From contig MIBK01000173.1 in the NCBI GenBank assembly GCA_001829505.1, forward strand, positions 12,382-20,597: a DNA stretch of 8,216 bases. Reading direction: 5' to 3'. This stretch comes from Spirochaetes bacterium RBG_16_67_19. Lineage in GTDB: Bacteria; Spirochaetota; Spirochaetia; SZUA-6; DRHE01. The position numbers and the translations under genes are program-made. Positions within the stretch are counted from its first letter, which is position 1. Each line of letters starts with the position of its first letter. Positions 1 to 6,425 of this stretch are shown in pieces. The notes under the pieces were generated by a model. It searched no databases. It was not told the origin of the DNA and saw only the letters and a program-made list of their open reading frames with translations.

Positions 1-644
1 GCCCGGGCAGGCCTGCCGGCGGCGCGCGCCGCTCGCCCGCGGGCGGCCCTGGCGGGCGCGGGGGCGGCTTCCGGCTCGACCTGCACGCGCACGGGCTTGT
101 GCTTGAACTTGCCCTTCGACATGGCCGGGGAGGCCTTGGGCTTCCTGCCCTCCAGCCAGCCGATCATGACCTCGACGGCCTCTTCCAGCAGTTTCTGGGG
201 GGCTTTCTCCTGGAAGGTGCCGGCGTAGACGGTAACCAGCTCGTTCTTCTTCAGCGCGCCGGCCGCTTCCCAGTGCTGGGGATTCTTGGGATTGATCAGG
301 GTGAGCCCGAGATCGGGGTGATAGTAGGCCAGCAGCAGGTCCACCCCGTTCCACTTCGCGGCGGCGGCGGCGATGGGCCCGGAGTCCTCCACGTTGCGGA
401 GCAGGTTGTGTGACCGGCTGAAATAGGAGTACTTGGGGTGCCCCACGCACAGGGCGTTGACCACCGGGGCGACCTGATTGGCCTCCAGGCGCTTGGCCTC
501 GTGCAGGGCGTTCAGGATGTCGGCCAGGTTGCGGCGCGACTCGAAGTCCCCCACGACTTCGCCGACCATCTTGAAATGCCGCAGGGAGCGGTTGAAACCC
601 TCCCGAGTGCTCAACCCGCTGAACTCATGCTTGGTTTGGGTCAT
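1..644 (-). CDS. Unrecognised protein downstream of cfpA, basic low-complexity tail (3' end cut off by window)
   Basis: I read an open frame on the minus strand from ATG at 644 to the window edge, 214 complete codons with no stop, so the C-terminus is missing. The start (MTQTKHEF...) is preceded by AAAGG (651-655) with a 6-base spacer. Residues about 12-167 look like one compact, mostly helical domain (runs such as NLADILNALHEAKRLEANQV and KLLEEAVEVMIGWLEG, with a YYHPDLGLTLINPKNP segment between them). There is no signal peptide or membrane segment, so the protein is probably cytoplasmic. After about residue 168 it becomes low complexity: first Lys-rich (KGKFKHKP), then Ala/Pro/Arg-rich ending in AAGRPAR. 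CfpA upstream also ends in an Arg-rich tail with a GRPAR string. The gene lies 77 bases behind cfpA on the same strand, beyond a strong hairpin. I do not recognise the family. A role with the cytoplasmic filament is suggested only by position. The reading frame itself is well supported by length, Shine-Dalgarno site and non-repetitive N-terminal composition. Confidence 0.8.
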   Translation of the reverse strand, partial: MTQTKHEFSGLSTREGFNRSLRHFKMVGEVVGDFESRRNLADILNALHEAKRLEANQVAPVVNALCVGHPKYSYFSRSHNLLRNVEDSGPIAAAAAKWNGVDLLLAYYHPDLGLTLINPKNPQHWEAAGALKKNELVTVYAGTFQEKAPQKLLEEAVEVMIGWLEGRKPKASPAMSKGKFKHKPVRVQVEPEAAPAPARAARGRAARAAGRPAR

Positions 645-664
645 CTTGTGCCTTTCGAACCTGG

Positions 665-702
665 AAATTAAAAGGGTGATCCCCCTTTGCAGGGGGATCA
701 CC
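665..702 (-). terminator. Intrinsic terminator or attenuator hairpin after cfpA
   Basis: Bases 675-686 and 691-702 form a perfect 12-bp inverted repeat (GGTGATCCCCCT / AGGGGGATCACC). In the minus-strand transcript the loop is GCAA, a GNRA-type tetraloop, and the stem is followed by CUUUUAAUUU. It starts 19 bases after the cfpA stop codon. The U run is interrupted, and the next gene has its ribosome site only about 20 bases beyond the stem, so termination may be partial, or the hairpin may mainly protect the cfpA message 3' end. Either reading predicts more cfpA transcript than downstream transcript. Confidence 0.75.
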
Positions 703-721
703 TCAAATCACCGAAGCGGGA

Positions 722-2755
722 TTAGATCTCTTTCAGGCCTTCGGAACCGCGGCCCCTGCCCCTGCCGCCGCGAGCCGGCCGGCCTCGACCCCTGGGGGTG
801 ACGTCCACGATCCCCTTGCCCCTGCCGCGGCGGGCCGGAGCTTGCTTGGCTTCCGAGGCGCCCTGCTGCTGCAGCATCTCCACGAACTGCCCGCTCGCCG
901 CCGCGGCCCCTTCCTCGCTCTGAGGGGTGGCGCCGAAAGACTGGGCGATGTCCTCGCGCACCGTGGAGCGGCGGCGGGAGAAGGCGGCGAAGGCCGCGTC
1001 GGCAAAGCCCTTGGACACGCCGAACAGGAACTCGTTCAGCACGTTGGCCATGCCGTCCAGGGTGGCCTTTTTTCGCTTGATGGAAGTGATGTCCACGTCC
1101 AGGATCAGGCCCGGCTGGATGTGGTACGGGTTGATCATATAGTCGAACTTGGTGAACTCGGACTCCAGATACGCCATCCGCTCCTCCATGACCCGGCGCT
1201 GGATGGGGTACTTGTAGGAGTACTGCTTCTGCAGCTTGTCGCGCATCAGGATGATCATCTTCTTGATCCGGTCCTTCTCGGGGAGGTAGGTCCGGTTCAT
1301 GCGCTCCACCTCGGTGTCGCCGGCGTGCACGAAGGTGATCTCGTCCCAGCTCTTCTCCAGGTCCTCGTACAGCGGGTCACCGGTGAGGGCCTTGACGCGG
1401 CGGCGGATCTTGCCGCGCTTGCGCTTGGCCAGGTCCTGGAAGTCCACGATGCCCTTCATGAACTTGGAGTCCACGTAGACCATCTCCAGCACGTCCCAGA
1501 GGTGCTGCACTTCGATCTCGAAGCTCTTGGCCATCACGTCGAAGCTCTTGCGCTCCTCCAGCAGCTGCGACTGGTCGTAGTACTTCATCTTGATCTGGTA
1601 GCGCTCGTCGGGCAGGTGCGCGGCGTCGGTGTCCTCGTACTCGCGGATGATCAGCTCGCGGGCGTTCTTGAGGTTCTCCACGTACTGGTAGCCCATCTTG
1701 GAGGTGTCCAGGATGGAAGTGATGGAGTTGATGGCCGTGTTGAAGCCGCGGTTGCGGATGTTCTCCAGGTCGATGATCTTCTTGAGGTTCTCGCGGATGT
1801 TCACCGGATCGTATTCTTCCGGATCGATCTCCGCCCGCAGGCCCTCGATGCGGTCCATCAGGCTCTTGGCGAAGAAGGTGTAGCGCTTGCTCTTGGGGTC
1901 GTCCTTCTCGTCGGAGGTGAACTTCTCCACCCTCTTCATGCGCTCGAACATGATCTCCCCGTCGGACATCTCCTCCCGGCCCTCGTCGATGACCGTCTCC
2001 TTCAGCTTGTCGATCTCCTTGTCGATCAGATCCATCATGTTCTTGGAGATCAGGTCCTTGATCAGGTACTCGACGGTGACCTGGTAGTGGAAGATCGGGC
2101 TGATCAGCTCGGAGTCCAGGATGTTCACCGACAGCTTCACGTCCGAAACGGTCTTGGGCTTGTAGATGCTGTCCTTGAAGGAGCACTTCACGATGGAGTA
2201 GGCATTCTGCCCGCGGATGAAGGCGCCCACGTCGGTCTTCTGGCGCAGCAGGGAGTTGGTCAGGTTCTCCAGGTCGTTCACGCCGCGCTGGATGTGCCCG
2301 TGCAGGTGCCCGTACATGTTGACGATCGACTTCTCGATCTCACCCGTGTTGAACTTGTCCATGCCGCCGATGGCATCCAGCAGGTGGGCGACCTCCCGGG
2401 GCGTGTACCTGGCCAGGGTCTTGATTTCCTCTTTGTCGATGAAATTCCGGACCTTTTTGACCATTTCGTCTTCGGTGGTCACCACGTAGCGGTTGAACAT
2501 GTTCTGGTAATTCTGGTTGTAATAGTTGTAGATCTTTTCCTTCAACCCGCCCATGATGTCCAGCCGCTGGGCGACGTCCTGAGGAAGCTTGCCACTGATA
2601 TGGTTCATGACCTTATCGACTTCTTCGCTCAGGAGCAGATCGACCTCCGCCTGCTGGTCCCTGAATTCCTGGGCCAGAGAGTTGCGTGACCCTACCGCGC
2701 TGGGCTTTTCGGGGTGGAAAACGTTAGGGCTCTTAGGTAAATCCCAACTTGCCAT
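722..2755 (-). CDS. cfpA: Cytoplasmic filament protein A (CfpA)
   Basis: This encodes 677 residues that I recognise as CfpA, the structural subunit of the cytoplasmic filament ribbon running along the inside of the cell in Treponema and related spirochaetes. In T. denticola, loss of the filament is known to disturb cell separation and chromosome organisation. Recognisable family stretches include [20 protein letters not shown] (residues about 14-33), [48 protein letters not shown] and [13 protein letters not shown]. The protein is highly charged and largely helical, with no signal peptide, which fits a cytoplasmic filament. Length is close to that of treponemal CfpA as I recall it. The start at 2755 has GAAGGAGA (2761-2768) ahead of it. 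The conserved body ends near residue 607. The remaining 70 residues are low complexity, with two Arg/Gly blocks between residues 642 and 670 including RGRP at 657-660. The gene is transcribed away from the vWFA operon and followed by a hairpin. Confidence 0.96.
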   Translation of the reverse strand: MASWDLPKSPNVFHPEKPSAVGSRNSLAQEFRDQQAEVDLLLSEEVDKVMNHISGKLPQDVAQRLDIMGGLKEKIYNYYNQNYQNMFNRYVVTTEDEMVKKVRNFIDKEEIKTLARYTPREVAHLLDAIGGMDKFNTGEIEKSIVNMYGHLHGHIQRGVNDLENLTNSLLRQKTDVGAFIRGQNAYSIVKCSFKDSIYKPKTVSDVKLSVNILDSELISPIFHYQVTVEYLIKDLISKNMMDLIDKEIDKLKETVIDEGREEMSDGEIMFERMKRVEKFTSDEKDDPKSKRYTFFAKSLMDRIEGLRAEIDPEEYDPVNIRENLKKIIDLENIRNRGFNTAINSITSILDTSKMGYQYVENLKNARELIIREYEDTDAAHLPDERYQIKMKYYDQSQLLEERKSFDVMAKSFEIEVQHLWDVLEMVYVDSKFMKGIVDFQDLAKRKRGKIRRRVKALTGDPLYEDLEKSWDEITFVHAGDTEVERMNRTYLPEKDRIKKMIILMRDKLQKQYSYKYPIQRRVMEERMAYLESEFTKFDYMINPYHIQPGLILDVDITSIKRKKATLDGMANVLNEFLFGVSKGFADAAFAAFSRRRSTVREDIAQSFGATPQSEEGAAAASGQFVEMLQQQGASEAKQAPARRGRGKGIVDVTPRGRGRPARGGRGRGRGSEGLKEI
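746..832 (-). repeat. RG-rich low-complexity tract in the CfpA C-terminus
   Basis: Codons 642-670 of cfpA encode RRGRGKG, a short break (IVDVTP), then [16 protein letters not shown]. At DNA level this is near-repeated CCCCTGCC/CCTTGCCCCTGCC units on the plus strand. RGRP (776-787) matches the core of an AT-hook, and alternating RG is also typical of RNA- or DNA-binding disordered tails. Binding is inferred from composition only. Confidence 0.6.
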
Positions 2756-2786
2756 ACTTCTCTCCTTCGCTAAAACGTTACTTCAA

Positions 2787-2814
2787 ATTATTCACACTAC
2801 CCTGGAAATGTAAA
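2787..2814 (-). promoter_or_regulatory. Predicted sigma70-type promoter of cfpA
   Basis: On the minus strand TTTACA (2809-2814, five of six matches to TTGACA) is separated by 16 bases from AATAAT (2787-2792, five of six matches to TATAAT). The predicted transcript would begin around 2780 and leave a leader of roughly 25 bases containing the GAAGGAGA ribosome site. The A-tract at 2821-2833 starts 6 bases upstream of the -35 box, where an UP element would lie. A strong promoter would fit an abundant structural protein. The spacer is one base shorter than the usual optimum. Confidence 0.6.
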
Positions 2815-2820
2815 GCACGA

Positions 2821-2833
2821 TTTTTTTTTTTTT
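2821..2833. repeat. 13-base T homopolymer in the divergent promoter region
   Basis: There are thirteen uninterrupted T on the plus strand (A on the minus strand), followed closely by a second run of six T (2840-2845). This is the longest homopolymer I see in the window and it stands out in GC-rich surroundings. On the cfpA side it sits at about -41 to -53 and could serve as an UP element. On the other side it lies about 10 bases upstream of the candidate -35 box of the vWFA gene. It could also change length by slippage. Confidence 0.8.
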
Positions 2834-2843
2834 ACTTCCTTTT

Positions 2844-2873
2844 TTGAGGATTCTGCGTCATGCTGACTAATAT
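2844..2873 (+). promoter_or_regulatory. Weak candidate promoter for the vWFA operon
   Basis: TTGAGG (2844-2849) and TAATAT (2868-2873) are separated by 18 bases, each with four of six consensus matches. TATAAC (2871-2876) is a better -10 box but has no -35 box at a suitable distance. Transcription from either would begin around 2880-2883, right at the ribosome site GGGAGG (2881-2886), giving a very short leader. The true promoter could instead lie further upstream or use another sigma factor. Confidence 0.35.
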
Positions 2874-2880
2874 AACACGC

Positions 2881-2886
2881 GGGAGG
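2881..2886 (+). promoter_or_regulatory. Ribosome binding site that fixes the vWFA gene start
   Basis: GGGAGG lies 9 bases before ATG at 2896. The in-frame ATG at 2860 has only GAGGA at 2846-2850 ahead of it, would overlap the predicted promoter, and would add 12 residues in front of an otherwise standard signal peptide (MKKFLFIMLLLALAG...). The start at 2896 is therefore preferred. Confidence 0.75.
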
Positions 2887-2895
2887 CTCAGCACA

Positions 2896-4293
2896 ATGAA
2901 AAAATTCCTCTTCATAATGCTGCTTCTGGCTCTGGCAGGGGCGGCTGGCATCTCCGCGGACGTACGCACCGAGCCCATCGACGTGATCGTCGCGCTCGAT
3001 AAATCCCTATCAATGGTGGAAGAAATCGGGGCGGTCGTAGAATACGTAAATACGTACATTATCGATCAACTATTGATTCCCGGGGACTACTTCCTGGTGC
3101 TGGCCTTCTACGGCAGGACCGAAATCCCGGTGGCCATGCGCATCACCGGGGATGCCGACAAGCAGAAGGCCAAGCAGGCCGTGGCCGCCTTGGCCGCGAA
3201 CGGCCGCTTCACCGACATCGGCAACGCGCTGGACGTGCTGGGCGCCGAGCTGGCCAAGCTGCCGGAGCAGAACCGCAGGAAGCACCTGCTGCTGATCACC
3301 GACGGCATCCAGGAGGCGCCGCCGGCCAGCCGCTATTACTCCCGGGACGGCAAGTTCACCCACGAATTTCTACAAAGCACCAAGACCATCCAGAAACAGG
3401 GCTGGAAAATCGAAATCCTGGGCATCGGCACCCACGCCGGCGCCGGCGAGCTGGCGGAGAACCTGGCCGCCGGCTACACGGAGCTGTCCGAAGCTCCGAC
3501 CGCCCAGGAGTTCATCGAGAAGACCCGGGGCTTCCTGTCCAGCGTGGAGCTCACGGAAGGCCCGCGGTTCCTGCCGTTCAACTCCCTGGGCCGGGGCCGG
3601 CTGCGCCTGGGCCTGACCAGCCGGGGGCACGAGCAGGCCGTGACCCTGGAACTGTCCGGCATCCGCCTGAGCATTGAGGGCACGGCGGAGCAGGACATCC
3701 TGCGCCGGCCCCTGCGGCTCACCGTCACCCCCGGCGCTCCGCTGCAGGCCTCCCTGCCCCTGCGGCTCAAGCCCAGGCTGCCGGTCGGGGACTACCGCGG
3801 CGAGATCCGCTTTGTATTCGCGGGAGAGACCCAGTTCACTCCCGTTGTCACGCCGGCCGACTTTCAGGTAAAATCCCTGAGTTCCAGCATCCGGCTGAAC
3901 CTGCGGTACTGGCTGGCGGGCGCGGCGGTGCTGGTGGCCCTGCTGGTCCTGCTGCTGGTGTTGCTGCTGGCCCGCCCCGGCAAAGCGAGATCGCGCTTCC
4001 GGCTGACGGTGGAGGGGCGCAAGCGCGCGCCGGGAGGCAAGGCATTAACCATCCTCGAGGGCAAGCCCCTCTTTCTGGAGGAGTCGGAAGGCTCGGTGGA
4101 AATCGTCGACAAGAAGAGCCCTGCCAGCCTGGCCAGGCTGGCCGCGGTCCGCGGCGGGGTCCGCCTGACGGTTCTGCGCAGCGAGAAGTTCCCGGGCCTG
4201 AAGACGCTGCCCCCGAACATCCTGGACCAGGACCTCACCGTCCGGCTGGGGGGCAAGAAGGAGTTGACGATCCGCCTGATGAGCTCGAAATAG
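2896..4293 (+). CDS. Secreted, membrane-anchored vWFA-domain protein with intact MIDAS
   Basis: This encodes 465 residues. Residues 1-21 are a signal peptide (MKKFLF, then a hydrophobic run, cut near GISA/DV). Residues about 27-215 form a von Willebrand factor A domain. The metal-ion-dependent adhesion site is complete: D35-x-S37-x-S39 (DKSLS), T106 in GRFTDIG and D136 in LLLITDG. Residues about 217-330 are beta-rich, probably one Ig-like sandwich. A single membrane helix follows (about 339-359), then a basic stop-transfer stretch and about 105 cytoplasmic residues rich in short beta strands. The predicted topology puts the vWFA domain in the periplasm and the C-terminus in the cytoplasm. vWFA domains bind protein partners through a metal ion; the partner here is unknown. 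It is first in a probable four-gene operon and divergent from cfpA. T. pallidum Tp0750, a smaller vWFA protein reported to bind and degrade host proteins, is a possible relative by location. Codons around 2995-3080 are clearly more AT-rich than the rest of the gene. Confidence 0.88.
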   Translation: MKKFLFIMLLLALAGAAGISADVRTEPIDVIVALDKSLSMVEEIGAVVEYVNTYIIDQLLIPGDYFLVLAFYGRTEIPVAMRITGDADKQKAKQAVAALAANGRFTDIGNALDVLGAELAKLPEQNRRKHLLLITDGIQEAPPASRYYSRDGKFTHEFLQSTKTIQKQGWKIEILGIGTHAGAGELAENLAAGYTELSEAPTAQEFIEKTRGFLSSVELTEGPRFLPFNSLGRGRLRLGLTSRGHEQAVTLELSGIRLSIEGTAEQDILRRPLRLTVTPGAPLQASLPLRLKPRLPVGDYRGEIRFVFAGETQFTPVVTPADFQVKSLSSSIRLNLRYWLAGAAVLVALLVLLLVLLLARPGKARSRFRLTVEGRKRAPGGKALTILEGKPLFLEESEGSVEIVDKKSPASLARLAAVRGGVRLTVLRSEKFPGLKTLPPNILDQDLTVRLGGKKELTIRLMSSK

Positions 4294-4300
4294 CCATGGG

Positions 4301-5446
4301 ATGAAACCATATTCCGTCTACCTCCTGGAGGCGGGCTGCCCTGTGGAGCCCCCGGTCTTTCCGAGAAGCATTCCGTGTTCACAGTTCCCCTTCTGGGGAC
4401 ATTACTGCTTCTACGACTTTGCGACCGCCAACCTGGGCGGGGCGGCCGAAGGCAGCGTGCGGGTGGTCGGAGAGAGCCGCTTCCGCGAGCTGCAGGAGCT
4501 GGTTTCCGCCCATTCCCTTCCGGCCGAGCTGCATTTATTGGAGGCTCCCGGCCGGCTGCTGGAGCTGCTGACCGCCGATCAGGCCGAGAGGGTCCTGCTT
4601 TATCCCCTGTCGCAAGTGTTCCTGGCCGACCCAGGAGCCCTGCTCAAGCGTCTGGAGCGGCCGGCCGCCGAAGTGACCCGGCTTTCGGTGGACCACACCG
4701 CCACGGATCTGTATCTGGTGCGCCGCAAGACCCTCCTGCGGCTGCTCAAGGAGGCCCCGCCCGGCGGCGAGCAGTCCCTTGGCGGGTCCCTCAACCGCCT
4801 GCTGGCGGGGCGCTTCGAGCTGATGGAGGACCTGCCCGGGATGGCCCTCTTCCAGAACAGCCTGATGCAGATGTACGGCGGAAACCTCTGGCTTTGCGCC
4901 GAGCTGGGCTCCCGGGAGCTGGAGAGCCGTTTCGCCCACCTGAACCGCGGGCACATGCCCGGCGGGGAGATCCGCATCGAGCGGGGCGGCACGGTGAAGA
5001 GCTCTTTCCTGGCCGCGGGCACCGTGGTGGAGGGCTACGTGGAAGGTTCGGTCCTCTTCCCCGGGGTCAGCGTCCGCAAGGGGGCGGTGGTGTACCAGTC
5101 CATCGTGATGAGCGGCAACTGCATCGGCACCAAGGCCCAGGTTTCCCGGGCCCTGATCCTGCCCCATTTCGGCGAGAACAGCGGCGGAAACCCGCGATCG
5201 CGGCAGGGGACGGCCAACATCGGGGAGGACAGCCTGATCGGCCTGCGCAATTCCACGGCCGGCAACCTCAAGTATCCTGCGCAACTGCGCGACGGGCTGA
5301 CCGTGCTGGGCGCGGGGGTGCACGTGCCGCGCGGCTTCGTCATCGGACCCGGCTGCCTGCTGGGAGCGGAGGTCAGCCCGCAGCAATTGCGCGGCCTGAA
5401 GGAGCTGCGGAAGGGCTCCACGGTGATATGCAGTACGGAAGCGTAA
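4301..5446 (+). CDS. Degenerate ADP-glucose pyrophosphorylase-like protein (GlgC/GlgD-like), probably non-catalytic
   Basis: This encodes 381 residues related to GlgC/GlgD, which make ADP-glucose for glycogen synthesis. The C-terminal third carries the left-handed beta-helix of hexapeptide repeats, with family-typical strings such as EGYVEGSVLFPGVSVRKGAVV (split over residues about 244-264) and QSIVMSGNCIGTKAQVSRALI after it. Residues 30-44, PFWGHYCFYDFATAN, align by eye to the GlgC motif PFGGxYRxIDFxLSN. Two further pieces look like eroded active-site regions: VLLYPLSQVFLADP (98-111), where catalytic enzymes have a GDHxY motif, and DHTATDLYLVRRKTL (131-145), where they have a GIYVF-like string. 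The N-terminal GGxGTRLxPLT nucleotide loop is absent: the protein starts MKPYSVYLLEAGCPVEP. GlgD subunits of Firmicutes are similarly non-catalytic, so this could be a regulatory subunit or an orphan pseudo-enzyme. The start is 7 bases after the vWFA stop with only a weak ribosome site, suggesting coupled translation. No other glycogen gene is visible. Confidence 0.8.
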   Translation: MKPYSVYLLEAGCPVEPPVFPRSIPCSQFPFWGHYCFYDFATANLGGAAEGSVRVVGESRFRELQELVSAHSLPAELHLLEAPGRLLELLTADQAERVLLYPLSQVFLADPGALLKRLERPAAEVTRLSVDHTATDLYLVRRKTLLRLLKEAPPGGEQSLGGSLNRLLAGRFELMEDLPGMALFQNSLMQMYGGNLWLCAELGSRELESRFAHLNRGHMPGGEIRIERGGTVKSSFLAAGTVVEGYVEGSVLFPGVSVRKGAVVYQSIVMSGNCIGTKAQVSRALILPHFGENSGGNPRSRQGTANIGEDSLIGLRNSTAGNLKYPAQLRDGLTVLGAGVHVPRGFVIGPGCLLGAEVSPQQLRGLKELRKGSTVICSTEA

Positions 5447-6414
5447 GAGCCTTCCTGGAGCGCCACTCCAAGCTGGTGATCACCGCCCACGAGACTCCCG
5501 ACGCGGACGCCCTGGGGGCGGAGTTCGCCATGCTGCGCGCGCTGCTCAAGCTGGGGAAGAGCTCCTTCATCTGCAACGCCGACCCGGCGCCGGAGAACCT
5601 GTCCTTCGTCGAGCCGCTGCACCGGCCGCTGGTGCTCTCCTCGGAACAGCAGCTGCCGGCGGACATCGCCGAGCACGCGCTGCTCATCCTGGACGTCAAC
5701 GACGTGCACAACCTGGGCAGCGTCGGCCGCCTGGTCCTGCCCCGGGTGCGGGAGCATTTCATTATCGACCACCACGACAGCGACAACGAAACCGACCTTT
5801 CCGCGCCCAACCACATCGAGCAGGGCGCCTCCTCCACCTGCGAAATCCTGTACCTTCTTTTCCAGGACATGGGAGTGCCGCTGGACCTGTCCATGGCCCA
5901 GGCGCTGTTCATGGGCATCGTCTTCGACACCGGATCCTTCATCTACCCGAAGACCACCGCCCTGACCTTCCGCATCGCCCATGAGCTGGTGGCCCTCGGG
6001 GTGAGCCCCAACCAGGTGTACTCCAATCTCTACGAATCCCATTCGCTGTCCTCCCTGGTGCTGATGTCCCACGTGCTGTCCAGCCTGAGCCTGCACTGCG
6101 GGGGGCGGGTGGCCATCCAGAGCATGCCCCGCCGCCTGTTGGAAAAGTCCCAGGCCCGCTACGAGGAAGCCGACCAGTTCATCAACATCCCGCTGCGCAG
6201 CAAAGAGGTGCGGGTGTCGATCTTCTTCAAACAGAACGCAGAGGGACTCTGGCGGTGCTCCCTGCGCTCCAAGGGCCCGATCGACGTGGCCCAGATCGCC
6301 CGCAGCTACGGTGGAGGCGGGCATCGCACGGCCGCCGGCTTCAAGTGCACCCGCCCCACCGCGGCCATCCAGGCGGAGATCCTGGAAGGGCTCGAGAAAA
6401 AATACTTCTCCTGA
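5428..6414 (+). CDS. DHH/DHHA1 phosphoesterase, NrnA type (oligoribonuclease / pAp phosphatase)
   Basis: This encodes 328 residues, the usual size for NrnA-like proteins. The motifs are all present and in order: H21 with D25 and D27 (TAHETPDADALG), D89 (LLILDVND), D114-H115-H116 (FIIDHHDSD), D167 (FMGIVFDTGSF) and the glycine-rich DHHA1 substrate-binding loop GGGGHRTAAGF at 295-305. Enzymes of this family use two metal ions, normally manganese, to cleave very short RNAs (2-5 nt), and many also dephosphorylate pAp; some relatives cleave c-di-AMP, pApA or pGpG. Which substrate applies cannot be read from sequence. There is no signal peptide, so it is cytoplasmic. The ATG at 5428 (MQYGSVRAFLERH) gives the standard family N-terminus and overlaps the end of the GlgC/GlgD-like gene by 19 bases, with AAGGG 12 bases upstream. 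The frame stays open upstream to 4375, but that part is arginine/alanine/glycine-rich shadow of the preceding gene. Confidence in the fold is high, in the exact activity moderate. Confidence 0.93.
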   Translation: MQYGSVRAFLERHSKLVITAHETPDADALGAEFAMLRALLKLGKSSFICNADPAPENLSFVEPLHRPLVLSSEQQLPADIAEHALLILDVNDVHNLGSVGRLVLPRVREHFIIDHHDSDNETDLSAPNHIEQGASSTCEILYLLFQDMGVPLDLSMAQALFMGIVFDTGSFIYPKTTALTFRIAHELVALGVSPNQVYSNLYESHSLSSLVLMSHVLSSLSLHCGGRVAIQSMPRRLLEKSQARYEEADQFINIPLRSKEVRVSIFFKQNAEGLWRCSLRSKGPIDVAQIARSYGGGGHRTAAGFKCTRPTAAIQAEILEGLEKKYFS

Positions 6415-6416
6415 GG
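6413..6416 (+). promoter_or_regulatory. Ribosome binding site fixing the lipoprotein start
   Basis: GAGG overlaps the TGA stop of the DHH gene and lies 9 bases before ATG at 6426. The same frame is open back to 6255, but only the ATG at 6426 yields a signal peptide, so the longer reading is rejected. Confidence 0.7.
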
Positions 6417-6425
6417 TGTCCCATC

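Noticed and set aside
842..2689. A 615-codon open frame antisense to cfpA, covering most of the gene
   Set aside because: Its product is rich in His, Leu, Val and Asp in a pattern expected from reading GC-rich codons backwards. It has no recognisable domain, and CfpA on the other strand is unambiguous.
2860..2895. Upstream in-frame ATG that would extend the vWFA protein by 12 residues
   Set aside because: It overlaps the candidate promoter and would disrupt the signal peptide N-terminus. The ATG at 2896 has GGGAGG at good spacing.
2832..3059. 75-codon minus-strand frame overlapping the divergent promoter region and the vWFA signal peptide
   Set aside because: It would cross the promoter and ribosome site of the vWFA gene, has no ribosome site of its own that I can see, and resembles no known small protein.
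4375..5427. Open frame upstream of and continuous with the DHH gene, suggesting a 679-residue fusion
   Set aside because: The 351 extra residues are Arg/Ala/Gly/Pro-rich shadow of the GlgC/GlgD-like gene in another frame. DHH homology begins right at the ATG at 5428, and the real protein in this stretch has clear beta-helix repeats.
5035..6324. Long minus-strand frame opposite the DHH gene, and a similar one at 6306-7829 opposite the lipoprotein gene
   Set aside because: The composition is that of a GC-rich antisense shadow (His, Gln, Val and Gly heavy), with no motif and no ribosome site. The plus-strand genes explain the region.
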